NCBI RefSeq assembly: GCF_031457275.1
Contig: NZ_JAVDWH010000001.1
Coordinates: 1,116,001 to 1,180,000, forward strand
Reading direction: 5' to 3'
From: Aeromicrobium panaciterrae
GTDB taxonomy: Bacteria; Actinomycetota; Actinomycetes; Propionibacteriales; Nocardioidaceae
DNA length: 64,000 nt
Below are positions 33,884-42,220 of the stretch, in pieces. Position numbers and translations under genes: made by a program. Every line of letters starts with the position of its first letter. Within the stretch, counting starts at the first letter, position 1. The notes beneath the pieces are model-generated. The model worked only from the letters and a program-made list of their open reading frames with translations, searched no databases and had not been told where the DNA came from.

Positions 33884-34473
33884 AGTTGACCAGCGAATCG
33901 CCACGACGCAGGCTCAATGCCCGTCAGCGCTCGACCGTTGAGCGGTTGCTGGCGGCAGGTCAGGAGGAGCTGCGGGAGGTTGGTCACGAAGCATTGACCA
34001 TTCGAACCGTCGCTGTGCGCGCTGGTGTTTCACCGGCGACGGCCTACACGTACCTTGCTTCGAAGCACCATCTCTTCGCCGAGCTGTTCCTGCGTCACAT
34101 CGCCCAGGATCATGACGCGCCAGTCGAAGGCGCGACCGTCACTGAGCGCGTCCAGAACGTGTCACAGGGCGTCGTCTCCCTCCTCGTGGCCGAACCCGAG
34201 CTCACGGCCGCGGTCACTCCGGCACTCCTTGGAAGTGACGAGGATGTCGTACGACTGCGGCTGCGCATCGGCAGTGAGTTCGTGTCGCGCTTCGAAGCTG
34301 CCCTGCGCGATCCTGCACAGCCGGCTGAGCCCGTTGACCCAGCAGTTCTCGAAGTGCTGATCCTGACCTTCTTCGGTGCGCTTCTCCAGGTCGGCATGGA
34401 CACCATGAGCTACGACCAGATGGCCGAGCGCCTCGAATCCGCTTTCGCCGTGATCCTGAGAGGCAACGTATGA
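33874..34473 (+). CDS. TetR family regulator of the CYP51 cluster
   Basis: 199 residues. HTH at about 30-70: TIRTVAVRAGVSPATAYTYL, then ASKHHLFAELF. The ATG sits inside a perfect operator palindrome and there is no SD, so the mRNA is probably leaderless and the gene autoregulated. It occupies the place of Rv0767c in the M. tuberculosis cyp51 locus, directly before the CYP123-like gene, with which it overlaps by four bases. The likely regulator of the four CTGGACA sites; the ligand is unknown. Confidence 0.88.
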   Translation: MSSQLTSESPRRRLNARQRSTVERLLAAGQEELREVGHEALTIRTVAVRAGVSPATAYTYLASKHHLFAELFLRHIAQDHDAPVEGATVTERVQNVSQGVVSLLVAEPELTAAVTPALLGSDEDVVRLRLRIGSEFVSRFEAALRDPAQPAEPVDPAVLEVLILTFFGALLQVGMDTMSYDQMAERLESAFAVILRGNV

Positions 34474-35699
34474 CCGCCGTTTCGTCCCCGCTGGTGTTTG
34501 ATCCGTACGACTACGCGTTCCACGAGGACCCGTACCCGTTGTATGCACGTCTCCGTGCGGAGTCTCCGGTCTTCCACGCGCCTGCCGACGATCTGTGGGT
34601 TGTCGCCAGCCATGCGGACGTACGCGAAGTGCTCCGTGATGACCGGAGCTACTCCAACCAGATGGGCGTCTCGCTCGACGCCAGCGCCTGGACGACCGAA
34701 GCCCACCGGGTCATGTCATTCCTGGCTCTCGACGGTGATGAGCAGACCCGGCTGCGCAAGCTAGTCTCAGGCGCCTTCACTCCGCGACGCGTGCGTGATC
34801 TCGAGCCGCAGATCGAGCGACTCACCAAGCACTACCTCGACCTGACCTTTGCGGCGAATGCCGAGCACGGCGAAGTCGACTGGATCACCGAGTTCGCGGG
34901 TCGGCTCCCCATGGATGTCATCTCTGAGCTCCTCGGTGTGCCCGAGGGGGAGCGCGACGAGGCTCGCCGACTCGCTGACCTCACGGTTCACCGCGAGGAC
35001 GGCGTACGCGACGTGCCCGAGGACGGCATGCTGGCCGCTTTCGAGCTCATCGATTACTTCGCTGACCTGGTGAAGCAGCGCCGCAAGAACCCCTTGGACG
35101 ACCTCACCTCGGCGCTCACGATGATCGAGAGCAACGGTGACCGGCTCACCGACGAGGAGATCAACGCCTTCTTGTTCTTGATGGTGGTGGCCGGCAACGA
35201 GACCACGACCAAGCTGCTGGGCAATGCACTGTTCCATCTGTCAGCCAGCCCCGAGCAGCAGAAGGAGGTCTACGCCGCACCGGAAGACCTCGTCTCGGAC
35301 TGGATCGAAGAAACCCTGCGCCACGACACCTCGAGCCAGATGTTGGCTCGCTATGTCCTCGACGACGTCGAGGTCGGAGGTCAGCTGGTGCCGGCCGGAT
35401 CGAAGCTGCTCGTCCTGCTCGGCTCGGCCAACCGCGACGAAGAGGTGTTCAGCAATCCCGATGTCTTCGACATCCATCGGGCGAAGGATGAGCTGGGACA
35501 GAGCCTCAGCTTCGGCACCGGGCGCCACTTCTGCCTCGGCGCCCACCTTGCACGGCTGGAAGCCAAGGTCGTCCTCGACGAGATGATCCGTCGTACATCG
35601 AGCTTCCAGGTGCATTCCGATCGTGCAGTGCGTGTGCACTCCACGAGCGTGCGCGGTTTCCGCAACCTGCCCGTGACGTTCTCCGGGGTGAGCTCCTGA
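34470..35699 (+). CDS. cyp123: Cytochrome P450, CYP123-like
   Basis: 409 residues. I-helix VVAGNETTTK with the acid-alcohol pair, K-helix EETLR, haem loop FGTGRHFCLG (C355). N-terminal DPYDYAFHEDPYPLYARLR and VRVHSTSVRGFRNLP near the C-terminus recall M. tuberculosis CYP123 (Rv0766c), which also stands next to an SDR and cyp51. The substrate is unknown. Electrons probably come from the ferredoxin at 37884 and reductase at 42217 in the same operon. The subfamily name should be confirmed by alignment. Confidence 0.88.
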   Translation: MTAVSSPLVFDPYDYAFHEDPYPLYARLRAESPVFHAPADDLWVVASHADVREVLRDDRSYSNQMGVSLDASAWTTEAHRVMSFLALDGDEQTRLRKLVSGAFTPRRVRDLEPQIERLTKHYLDLTFAANAEHGEVDWITEFAGRLPMDVISELLGVPEGERDEARRLADLTVHREDGVRDVPEDGMLAAFELIDYFADLVKQRRKNPLDDLTSALTMIESNGDRLTDEEINAFLFLMVVAGNETTTKLLGNALFHLSASPEQQKEVYAAPEDLVSDWIEETLRHDTSSQMLARYVLDDVEVGGQLVPAGSKLLVLLGSANRDEEVFSNPDVFDIHRAKDELGQSLSFGTGRHFCLGAHLARLEAKVVLDEMIRRTSSFQVHSDRAVRVHSTSVRGFRNLPVTFSGVSS

Positions 35700-36487
35700 T
35701 GCCCAAGTACGCGCACCCTGATCGTCGCCCTGCAGTCGTCACCGGCGCCTCGTCAGGCATTGGTGCCGAGACAGTCAAGGCACTGGCAGCGGCAGGCCAT
35801 CCCGTCGCCCTCGGCGCGCGACGCCTGGAGGTCTGCGAAGCGCTTGCCGCCGAGATCCGGAACGGCGGCGGTGAGGCCGTCGCCCATCAGCTCGACATGA
35901 CGGATGACGCGTCTGTTGAAGACTTCAGTGCCAAGGTCGCAGCCGATCTCGGCGACATCGAAGTGGTCATCAGTAACGCCGGAGCCCTCGCTCCAGGCAA
36001 GCTTGCCGAGATCAGCTCCGAGCGACTCACCAGCGAGTTGGATCTCAACCTGGTCGGCGCCCACAGGCTCATTCGAACGTTCGTACCCGGCATGATCGAG
36101 CGCCAGCGCGGAGACATCGTCTTCGTGTCGTCCGACGTCGTCGTACGTCCTCGGCCCTTTATGGCGGGCTATTCAGCCGGCAAGTGGGGGCTCGAGGGCA
36201 TGGTCGGTGCACTGCAGATGGAGCTCGAGGGCACCGGCGTACGCGCGTCTGTCGTGCGCCCCGGCCCCACCTGGTCCGACATCGGCAATGAATGGGACCC
36301 GGAAGATGCCGCCTTCGTGCTCAACGAATGGGTGCGCTTCGGTTTGGCCCGCCACCCGCATTTCCTGAAGGCCAAGGCCCAGGCCGATGCCATCGCAACC
36401 GTGGTGAGCGCTCCTCGAGGAGTCCACCTCAACTTGATCGAAGTCAATCCCGAAGCACCCGTGACGACTCAGGAGCAAGCGAAATGA
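35699..36487 (+). CDS. SDR family oxidoreductase (Rv0765c-like)
   Basis: 262 residues: TGASSGIG near residue 16, SNAG in place of NNAG, catalytic YSAGK with Ser in FVSSDVV. LGARRLEVCE after beta-2 favours NADP(H). It sits between the two P450 genes, as Rv0765c does between cyp123 and cyp51, and so may oxidise or reduce the product of one of them. One-base overlap upstream and four-base overlap with cyp51 downstream. Confidence 0.85.
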   Translation: MPKYAHPDRRPAVVTGASSGIGAETVKALAAAGHPVALGARRLEVCEALAAEIRNGGGEAVAHQLDMTDDASVEDFSAKVAADLGDIEVVISNAGALAPGKLAEISSERLTSELDLNLVGAHRLIRTFVPGMIERQRGDIVFVSSDVVVRPRPFMAGYSAGKWGLEGMVGALQMELEGTGVRASVVRPGPTWSDIGNEWDPEDAAFVLNEWVRFGLARHPHFLKAKAQADAIATVVSAPRGVHLNLIEVNPEAPVTTQEQAK

Positions 36488-37887
36488 CCGTGACAGCAAC
36501 AGACCTGCTGGCCGACGTACCTGAGGTCTCCACGCGCCTGGACGATCAGGATCCTTCGGTTCCGGAGATTATCCGTGGCACCGGCCACCTGCCGGAGATG
36601 CGCGTCGATCCGATCGGCCTGTTCTCCCGTGTGCGCGAGGAGTGCGGCGATGTCGGTCGCTTCCGGCTCGCCGACAAGGAAGTCGTGCTCGTTACCGGTG
36701 CTGAGGCGAACGAGGAGTTCTTCCGCGCACCGGAGGAAGTGCTCGACCAGGCAGCCGCCTACCCATTTATGACCCCGATCTTCGGCAAAGGCGTCGTCTT
36801 CGACGCGAGCCCCGAAGAGCGCCAACAGATGCTCAAGAACCAGGCCCTGCGCGGAGACATGATGCGCGGGCATGCTCAGACCATCGAGGCGGAGATTCGC
36901 CGCATGGTTGCCGACTGGGGCGACGAGGGTGAGATCGACCTGCTCGACTTCTTTGCTGAGCTCACGATCTATACGACGAGCTCATGCCTGATTGGCAAGC
37001 CGTTCCGTGAGGAGCTCGACGCATCGTTCGCTCACCACTATCACGAGCTAGAGCACGGAACCGACGCCATCGCGTACGTCGATCCCTACGCAGACATCGA
37101 GAACTTCAAGATGCGCGACGCCGCTCGTCTGAAGCTCGTCGACCTGGTGCAGCAGATCATCGACAAGCGAGTCCTTCGAGGCAAGGTTGCCCGCGAGGAT
37201 CGCGATCTGCTCGACGTTCTGATCAGCCTGAAGAACGAGGACGGCACGGATCAGTTCACGGCCGACCTCGTCACCGGCATCTTCATCTCGATGATGTTCG
37301 CCGGCCACCACACCAGCAGCGGTACGGCCTCCTGGGCCATGATCGAGCTGATGCGGCACCCCGAGGCCATGGAGTCCGTCGTCGCCGAGCTCGATGAGTT
37401 GTACGCCGACGGATCTGAGGTGTCGTTCCAGGCGCTTCGCGAGATCCCGACGCTTGAGGCAGTTCTCAAGGAGACGCTGCGACTTCACCCGCCGCTCATC
37501 ATCCTGATGCGCCTCGTGCAGCAGGACTTCGAGCTGCTCGGCCACACCATCCCGGCCGGAACGCTGATCGCAGCCTCTCCGCGTGTCTCCAACCGGATCG
37601 AGGAGGACTTCCCCAACGCGGAGGAGTTCGACCCGAGCCGCTACATCGACCCCCGCCAGGAAGACCTGCAGAACAAGTGGACCTGGATCCCGTTCGGCGC
37701 AGGCAAACACCGCTGTGTCGGCAACGCGTTCGCGATGATGCAGATGAAGGCGATTTTCTCGGTCATCCTCCGCGATTTCGAGTTCACCCCGGCCCAGCCG
37801 GTCGACAGCTACCGCGATGACTTCACCAAGATGGTGATCCAGCTCGAGCAGCCGTGTCGCGTCACCTACAAGCGGCGTGCGTCATGA
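36484..37887 (+). CDS. cyp51: Sterol 14alpha-demethylase CYP51
   Basis: 467 residues. The I-helix reads MFAGHHTSSGT, with the His-Thr pair specific to CYP51. The B-C region AYPFMTPIFGKGVVFDASPE, the K-helix ETLRLHPPLIILMR and haem loop FGAGKHRCVG (C411) match M. tuberculosis CYP51 almost residue for residue. The Phe equivalent to F78 of that enzyme, which favours 4-monomethyl (obtusifoliol-like) sterols, is kept. CYP51 removes the 14alpha-methyl of sterols in three oxidations. No sterol biosynthesis gene is in the window, so a catabolic role is likelier. Starts at ATG 36484; the longer frame is a shadow. Confidence 0.95.
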   Translation: MTVTATDLLADVPEVSTRLDDQDPSVPEIIRGTGHLPEMRVDPIGLFSRVREECGDVGRFRLADKEVVLVTGAEANEEFFRAPEEVLDQAAAYPFMTPIFGKGVVFDASPEERQQMLKNQALRGDMMRGHAQTIEAEIRRMVADWGDEGEIDLLDFFAELTIYTTSSCLIGKPFREELDASFAHHYHELEHGTDAIAYVDPYADIENFKMRDAARLKLVDLVQQIIDKRVLRGKVAREDRDLLDVLISLKNEDGTDQFTADLVTGIFISMMFAGHHTSSGTASWAMIELMRHPEAMESVVAELDELYADGSEVSFQALREIPTLEAVLKETLRLHPPLIILMRLVQQDFELLGHTIPAGTLIAASPRVSNRIEEDFPNAEEFDPSRYIDPRQEDLQNKWTWIPFGAGKHRCVGNAFAMMQMKAIFSVILRDFEFTPAQPVDSYRDDFTKMVIQLEQPCRVTYKRRAS

Positions 37888-38108
37888 AAGTTGTCGCCGA
37901 CACCAGCGTTTGTCAGGGGCACCAGCTGTGCCAGGGCGAAGCACCCGATGTTTTTGGTTTCGATGAGGACGCCGACGTTGTCGTGGTCCTCGAGCAGCAT
38001 CCCGAAGAGTCGCGTCGTGCTGACGTGACCGCCGCCGTCAAGTACTGCCCGGCGTTCGCCCTATCAATCGAAGAGACTCTGTCCAAGGAAGAGGAAGTAG
38101 ATGTCTGA
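37884..38108 (+). CDS. [3Fe-4S] ferredoxin (P450 partner)
   Basis: 74 residues. The spacing CQGHQLC ... KYCP, with a non-Cys residue at the second ligand position, is that of [3Fe-4S] ferredoxins that feed bacterial P450s, such as Rv0763c next to M. tuberculosis cyp51. ATGA overlap with cyp51 and an 8-base overlap with the next gene show tight coupling. It is the likely electron donor of CYP51 and CYP123. Confidence 0.92.
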   Translation: MKVVADTSVCQGHQLCQGEAPDVFGFDEDADVVVVLEQHPEESRRADVTAAVKYCPAFALSIEETLSKEEEVDV

Positions 38109-38703
38109 TCTGACGCGTGCCGAGATCCAGGAGTTCTGGGACGCCTGGCTCGCCACCAACCGGGAAGCTGAGCGCACCGGCGACTGGCGTACGTTGGCCG
38201 ACCACTACGCGGAGGACGCGACGTACGGCTGGATGTATTCGCCTGACGAGCACTTCATGGCGGTCGGCCGCGACCAGATCCGCGACTGGGCCATCGGTAT
38301 CGAGATGGATGGCCTCGACGGGTGGCACTACGACTACCAGGCTGCAGTCATCGACGAGCAGAAGGCGATGATCGTCGGTTTCTGGAAACAGAAGTCCGGC
38401 ATCCTCGACGACGAGGGCAGTGAGTACGAGATCCTCGGCCTCGGTGGCTCGTGGTTCGGAGTCGAGCGTCAGGCAAACGGCGAGGTCATGATCGCCTGGC
38501 AGCGTGACTGGTTCGACATGCCGTCAACCGCCCACACCTTCATGCAGATCCTCGAGGCCAACAAGGCTCCCGACACCCTCCTGAAGCGGATGTCGGTCGC
38601 AGGCCACGGCGTACCGGGTCACTATCACTACAAGGACATCCCCTCGACCGTCTGGCCGCCTCCGGTCGAGCGCGGCGACTACATCGAACAGAAGGCCCTC
38701 TGA
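38101..38703 (+). CDS. NTF2-like protein (Rv0762c position)
   Basis: 200 residues. The first 130 match an NTF2/SnoaL-like fold: EFWDAWLATNREAERTGDW, ADHYAEDATYGWMYSPDEHF, and later strand KAMIVGFWKQKS; a C-terminal extension ends in DIPSTVWPPPVERGDYI. Could bind or isomerise a pathway intermediate. It takes the place of the unknown gene next to the ferredoxin in the mycobacterial locus. SD GAGGAAG lies inside the ferredoxin gene. Confidence 0.75.
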   Translation: MSDLTRAEIQEFWDAWLATNREAERTGDWRTLADHYAEDATYGWMYSPDEHFMAVGRDQIRDWAIGIEMDGLDGWHYDYQAAVIDEQKAMIVGFWKQKSGILDDEGSEYEILGLGGSWFGVERQANGEVMIAWQRDWFDMPSTAHTFMQILEANKAPDTLLKRMSVAGHGVPGHYHYKDIPSTVWPPPVERGDYIEQKAL

Positions 38704-40166
38704 TGACCGCCATCACCTCGGCACCGGCCCAGCAGTACGTCGACGGCAAGCTCAGCCCTGCATCGACAGGTGAGACCTATCCGATCCTCAACCCGGCAAC
38801 GGGGGAGGAGATCGGTCAGGCACCTGACAGCTCGGCGGCTGACGTCGAGGCTGCCATTGCTGCAGCGCGGCGTGCCTTTGACGAGTCCGAGTGGTCGACG
38901 GACGTCGAGCTGCGGGTGCGCTGCCTCAGGCAGCTTCATCAGGCGCTGCTCGACAACGCTGACGAGTTCCGGGCGCTCACCACGGCTGAGGTCGGAATGC
39001 CCGGCTTCATGATGGGCGCTGCTGGCTTCGATGTACCGGTTGAAGGGCTCAAGTGGGTCACTGACCTGCTCGAGTCGTACGAGTGGGAGTCCGATCTCGG
39101 CGTCGCATCGCCGATGGGCATCACCTCGAAGCGGACGGTCGTACGCGAGCCGATCGGTGTGGTCGCGGCGATCACTCCGTGGAACGTCCCGACTCAGATC
39201 AACCTCGCGAAGATCGGCCCCGCACTTGCGGCTGGCTGCACCGTGGTGCTCAAGCCTGCTCCGGACACTCCGTGGGTGGCGTGCGAGCTCGCCCGCATCG
39301 TGGCCGAGCACACCGACATCCCGGCTGGTGTCTTCAACGTGGTGACACCGCTTTCGAACGAAGTCGCGGCACAGCTCACCAGCGATCCGCGGATCGACAT
39401 GGTCTCCTTCACCGGTTCTACTGCGACCGGCCGGGCGATCATGGCGGCTGCGGCGCCGACTTTGAAGAAGGTGTTCCTCGAGCTGGGCGGCAAGTCCGCC
39501 GCCATCGTCCTCGACGACGCAGATGTCTCAGCCGCGGCCGGTGCCACGGCATTCGCCGCCACCATTCATGCGGGGCAGGGCTGCGCGCTGACGACTCGGC
39601 TCATCGTGCCGCGCGAGAAGTACGAAGAGGCCGTCGCAACCGCTGCATCGGTGATGGAGTCGATCGGCGCCAAGGATCCAGCCGATCCCGGTGCCATCTG
39701 CGGTCCGGTGATCTCCCAGCTCCAGCGCGACCGGGTCGAGAGCTACTTCAAGATCGCTGAAGAAGAAGGTGGCCGCATCGTCACCGGCGGCAAGGTGATC
39801 GATCAGCCCGGTTTCTGGATCGAGCCGACGGTTGTCGCTGACCTCGGCAACGACTCGCGGCTTGCGCAGGAGGAGATCTTCGGCCCGGTGCTCGTCGTCA
39901 TCCCGCACGACGGCGACGATGACGCCGTACGCATCGCCAACGACTCCGACTTTGGGCTTTCGGGCTCGATCGAGTCAGGTGACCTGGAGCGGGCGAAGTC
40001 CGTTGCTCGTCGCATCCGTACCGGAACCATGGCCGTCAACGGTGGCGTCTGGTTCAGCCCCGACGCACCCTTCGGTGGCTACAAGCAGTCAGGCCTGGGA
40101 CGCGAGATGGGCGTCGCAGGCTTCGAGGAGTACCTCGAGACCAAGACCATTGCCGAGCCAGCATGA
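38703..40166 (+). CDS. Aldehyde dehydrogenase (AldA/Rv0768-like)
   Basis: 487 residues of the NAD(P)-dependent ALDH superfamily. Catalytic Glu in FLELGGKSAAIV, catalytic Cys in GQGCALTTR, cofactor region ITPWNVPTQINLAKIGPALA and FTGSTATG. In M. tuberculosis aldA (Rv0768) is divergent from cyp123; here it is in the same operon. It would oxidise an aldehyde made by the P450s or GMC oxidase. One-base overlap with the preceding gene. Confidence 0.9.
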   Translation: MTAITSAPAQQYVDGKLSPASTGETYPILNPATGEEIGQAPDSSAADVEAAIAAARRAFDESEWSTDVELRVRCLRQLHQALLDNADEFRALTTAEVGMPGFMMGAAGFDVPVEGLKWVTDLLESYEWESDLGVASPMGITSKRTVVREPIGVVAAITPWNVPTQINLAKIGPALAAGCTVVLKPAPDTPWVACELARIVAEHTDIPAGVFNVVTPLSNEVAAQLTSDPRIDMVSFTGSTATGRAIMAAAAPTLKKVFLELGGKSAAIVLDDADVSAAAGATAFAATIHAGQGCALTTRLIVPREKYEEAVATAASVMESIGAKDPADPGAICGPVISQLQRDRVESYFKIAEEEGGRIVTGGKVIDQPGFWIEPTVVADLGNDSRLAQEEIFGPVLVVIPHDGDDDAVRIANDSDFGLSGSIESGDLERAKSVARRIRTGTMAVNGGVWFSPDAPFGGYKQSGLGREMGVAGFEEYLETKTIAEPA

Positions 40167-40186
40167 CCACCACTTCAAGGAGCACT

Positions 40187-40948
40187 GTGTCTAATCAAAA
40201 CGTGCGTTTCAAAGACAAAGTCATCGTCGTCACCGGCGCCGCACAGGGCATCGGCGAGGCCTACGCACGCGCGTTGGCAGCTGAAGGCGCCAAGGTTGTC
40301 GTCGCTGACCTCAACGCGGAGTCGGGCGAGCAGGTTGCCAAGTCCATCGAGGCAGATGGCGGGACGGCCATGTTCGTGTCGTGCGACGTCTCGTCGGCAG
40401 ACTCCGCCGCTGCGCTCGCTGCAACGGTTGAGGGCGAATGGGGTGGCGTCGACGGACTGGTCAACAACGCCGCCATCTACGGCGCCATGGAGTTCGACCT
40501 GCTGATCACGGTCGACTGGGACTACTACCGCAAGTTCATGAGCGTCAACATGGATGGTGCGCTGGTCATGACCCGTGCGCTCTACCCGTCGATGCAGAAG
40601 CGCGGTGGTGGCTCGATCGTCAACCAGTCGAGCACCGCGGCCTACCTTTACTCCGGCTTCTACGGTTTGGCGAAAGTCGGAGTCAACGGACTCACTCAGC
40701 AGCTCGCGCACGAGGTTGGCGGTATGAACATCCGCGTCAACGCGGTTGCTCCGGGTCCCGTCGACACCGAGGCCACTCGCGTGCAGGCGGGCGACGCGAC
40801 GAAGGACATCATCAAGACCATGGCGCTCAAGCGCATGGGCCAGCCCGAAGACATGGTCGGCGCGACGCTGTTCCTGCTGTCCGATGAGTCGTCCTGGGTG
40901 ACCGGGCAGATCCTTGCAGTCGATGGTGGCCAGACGTGGCGGTCGTGA
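40187..40948 (+). CDS. SDR family oxidoreductase (Rv0769-like)
   Basis: 253 residues: TGAAQGIG, NNAA, catalytic YGLAK with Ser in NQSSTAA, and the C-terminal GQILAVDGGQTWRS. VVADLNAESGEQ after beta-2 suggests NAD(H). I placed the start at GTG 40187, which has AAGGAG 4 bases upstream, rather than ATG 40163. The same gene follows aldA in mycobacteria. Confidence 0.87.
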   Translation: MSNQNVRFKDKVIVVTGAAQGIGEAYARALAAEGAKVVVADLNAESGEQVAKSIEADGGTAMFVSCDVSSADSAAALAATVEGEWGGVDGLVNNAAIYGAMEFDLLITVDWDYYRKFMSVNMDGALVMTRALYPSMQKRGGGSIVNQSSTAAYLYSGFYGLAKVGVNGLTQQLAHEVGGMNIRVNAVAPGPVDTEATRVQAGDATKDIIKTMALKRMGQPEDMVGATLFLLSDESSWVTGQILAVDGGQTWRS

Positions 40949-41826
40949 AACCAAAACGCACCGGCTTCATCGGCCTTGGCAACATCGGCAAGCCGATGGC
41001 GCTGAGGCTTGCTGCGGACGAATCGATCGACCTTCGGGTCTTCGATGTCGCTCCCGAGCCCGTTGCCGAACTGGTCGCTGCCGGTGCCACGGAGGCCGAG
41101 TCGATCGGCGCTTTGGGCAACTGGGCTGACGTCATCTGCGTGATGGTTCGCGACGATGACCAGGTACGCAGTGTGCTGGGGGAGGTCCTCAAGGACCTCC
41201 AGACCCGCAACGACTTCATCCCGGTGTCGTTCGTCATCCACTCGACCGTGGCACCCGAGACACCCGCAGAACTGGTCAATCAGGTCATGGGCGTCTGCGG
41301 ATTTGCTGTCGAGATCGTCGACGCTCCGGTCTCCGGCGGTCCGATGGGCGCGGCCGATGGTTCGCTGGCGATCATGGTCGGCGCAAGCTCGGAGGCGTTC
41401 AAGGCCGTGGAGCCGGTGCTCTCGGTTATGGGCACCAAAGTCATCCACGCCGGAGAACTGGGCAGCGGCACCAAATTCAAGCTGGCCCGCAACCTCCTGC
41501 ATTTCGTTTCGTTCACGGCAACCGCCGAGGCCGCGCGTCTCGCCGAGGCCGCGGGGCTCGACATCAAGGTGCTCGGCGACGTCGTACGACACACCGATGC
41601 CATCACTGGTGGACCGGGTGCGGTCATGCACCGGGACACGACAGCACCGATCCCGGAGGGCGACTTCTGGGAAGGCGTCTTCTCCCATGTACGAGCATTG
41701 GGCGAGAAGGATCTGGGCTTCGCGATTCAGTTGGCCGAGAAGCTCGACGTCGACGTACCTTTGGCCCGCCTCGCTGCGGACCGGCTAGGGCCGGCCCTCG
41801 GCCTGCAAGGAGATCACGATGGCTGA
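40945..41826 (+). CDS. Beta-hydroxyacid dehydrogenase family (Rv0770-like)
   Basis: 293 residues of the 3-hydroxyisobutyrate dehydrogenase group. Rossmann motif FIGLGNIGKPMALRL, substrate-binding DAPVSGGPMGAADGSLAIMV, and catalytic Lys in GSGTKFKLARNLL. Oxidises a hydroxyacid or reduces a semialdehyde. GTG 40945 gives a GTGA overlap with the preceding SDR; GTG 40936 is also possible. Confidence 0.85.
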   Translation: MKPKRTGFIGLGNIGKPMALRLAADESIDLRVFDVAPEPVAELVAAGATEAESIGALGNWADVICVMVRDDDQVRSVLGEVLKDLQTRNDFIPVSFVIHSTVAPETPAELVNQVMGVCGFAVEIVDAPVSGGPMGAADGSLAIMVGASSEAFKAVEPVLSVMGTKVIHAGELGSGTKFKLARNLLHFVSFTATAEAARLAEAAGLDIKVLGDVVRHTDAITGGPGAVMHRDTTAPIPEGDFWEGVFSHVRALGEKDLGFAIQLAEKLDVDVPLARLAADRLGPALGLQGDHDG

Positions 41827-42220
41827 GAAGTTTGATGACCTACCCGAGCTGCGAGCCAAAGGTCTGCGCAAGATGGAGCAGGTCTACGGCTTCGACATGA
41901 GCGACGGTGGCGGCGACTTCTTCGCGTACACCGCGGATCACCTGTTCGCCGACATCTGGAGCCGACCGGGTCTGAGCGACCGGGATCGTCGCCTTCTGCT
42001 CATCGGAATGCTCGCCGGACAGGGTGCGGCGGATGTACTCGGAATCCAGGTTCCGGCTGCATATGGGGCAGGGGATCTCGACGACGAAGCGCTTCGTGAG
42101 ATTGTTGTCTTCCTCAGTCATTACGCCGGTTGGCCCCAAGGTGCCCGTCTCAACTCCATTGTGGAAGACACGATCGCCAAGGCCGCCCGAGCACAGCGCG
42201 AAAAGGATTCGGGTCCTTGA
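41819..42220 (+). CDS. Carboxymuconolactone decarboxylase-family protein (Rv0771-like)
   Basis: 133 residues, all-helical CMD/AhpD fold: FFAYTADHLFADIWSRPGLS, then RDRRLLLIGMLAGQGAAD and EIVVFLSHYAGWPQGARLN. There is no CxxC pair, so it is a CMD-like rather than an AhpD-like protein. Its function here is unknown. The ATG has AAGGAG upstream, inside the preceding gene. Confidence 0.85.
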   Translation: MAEKFDDLPELRAKGLRKMEQVYGFDMSDGGGDFFAYTADHLFADIWSRPGLSDRDRRLLLIGMLAGQGAADVLGIQVPAAYGAGDLDDEALREIVVFLSHYAGWPQGARLNSIVEDTIAKAARAQREKDSGP

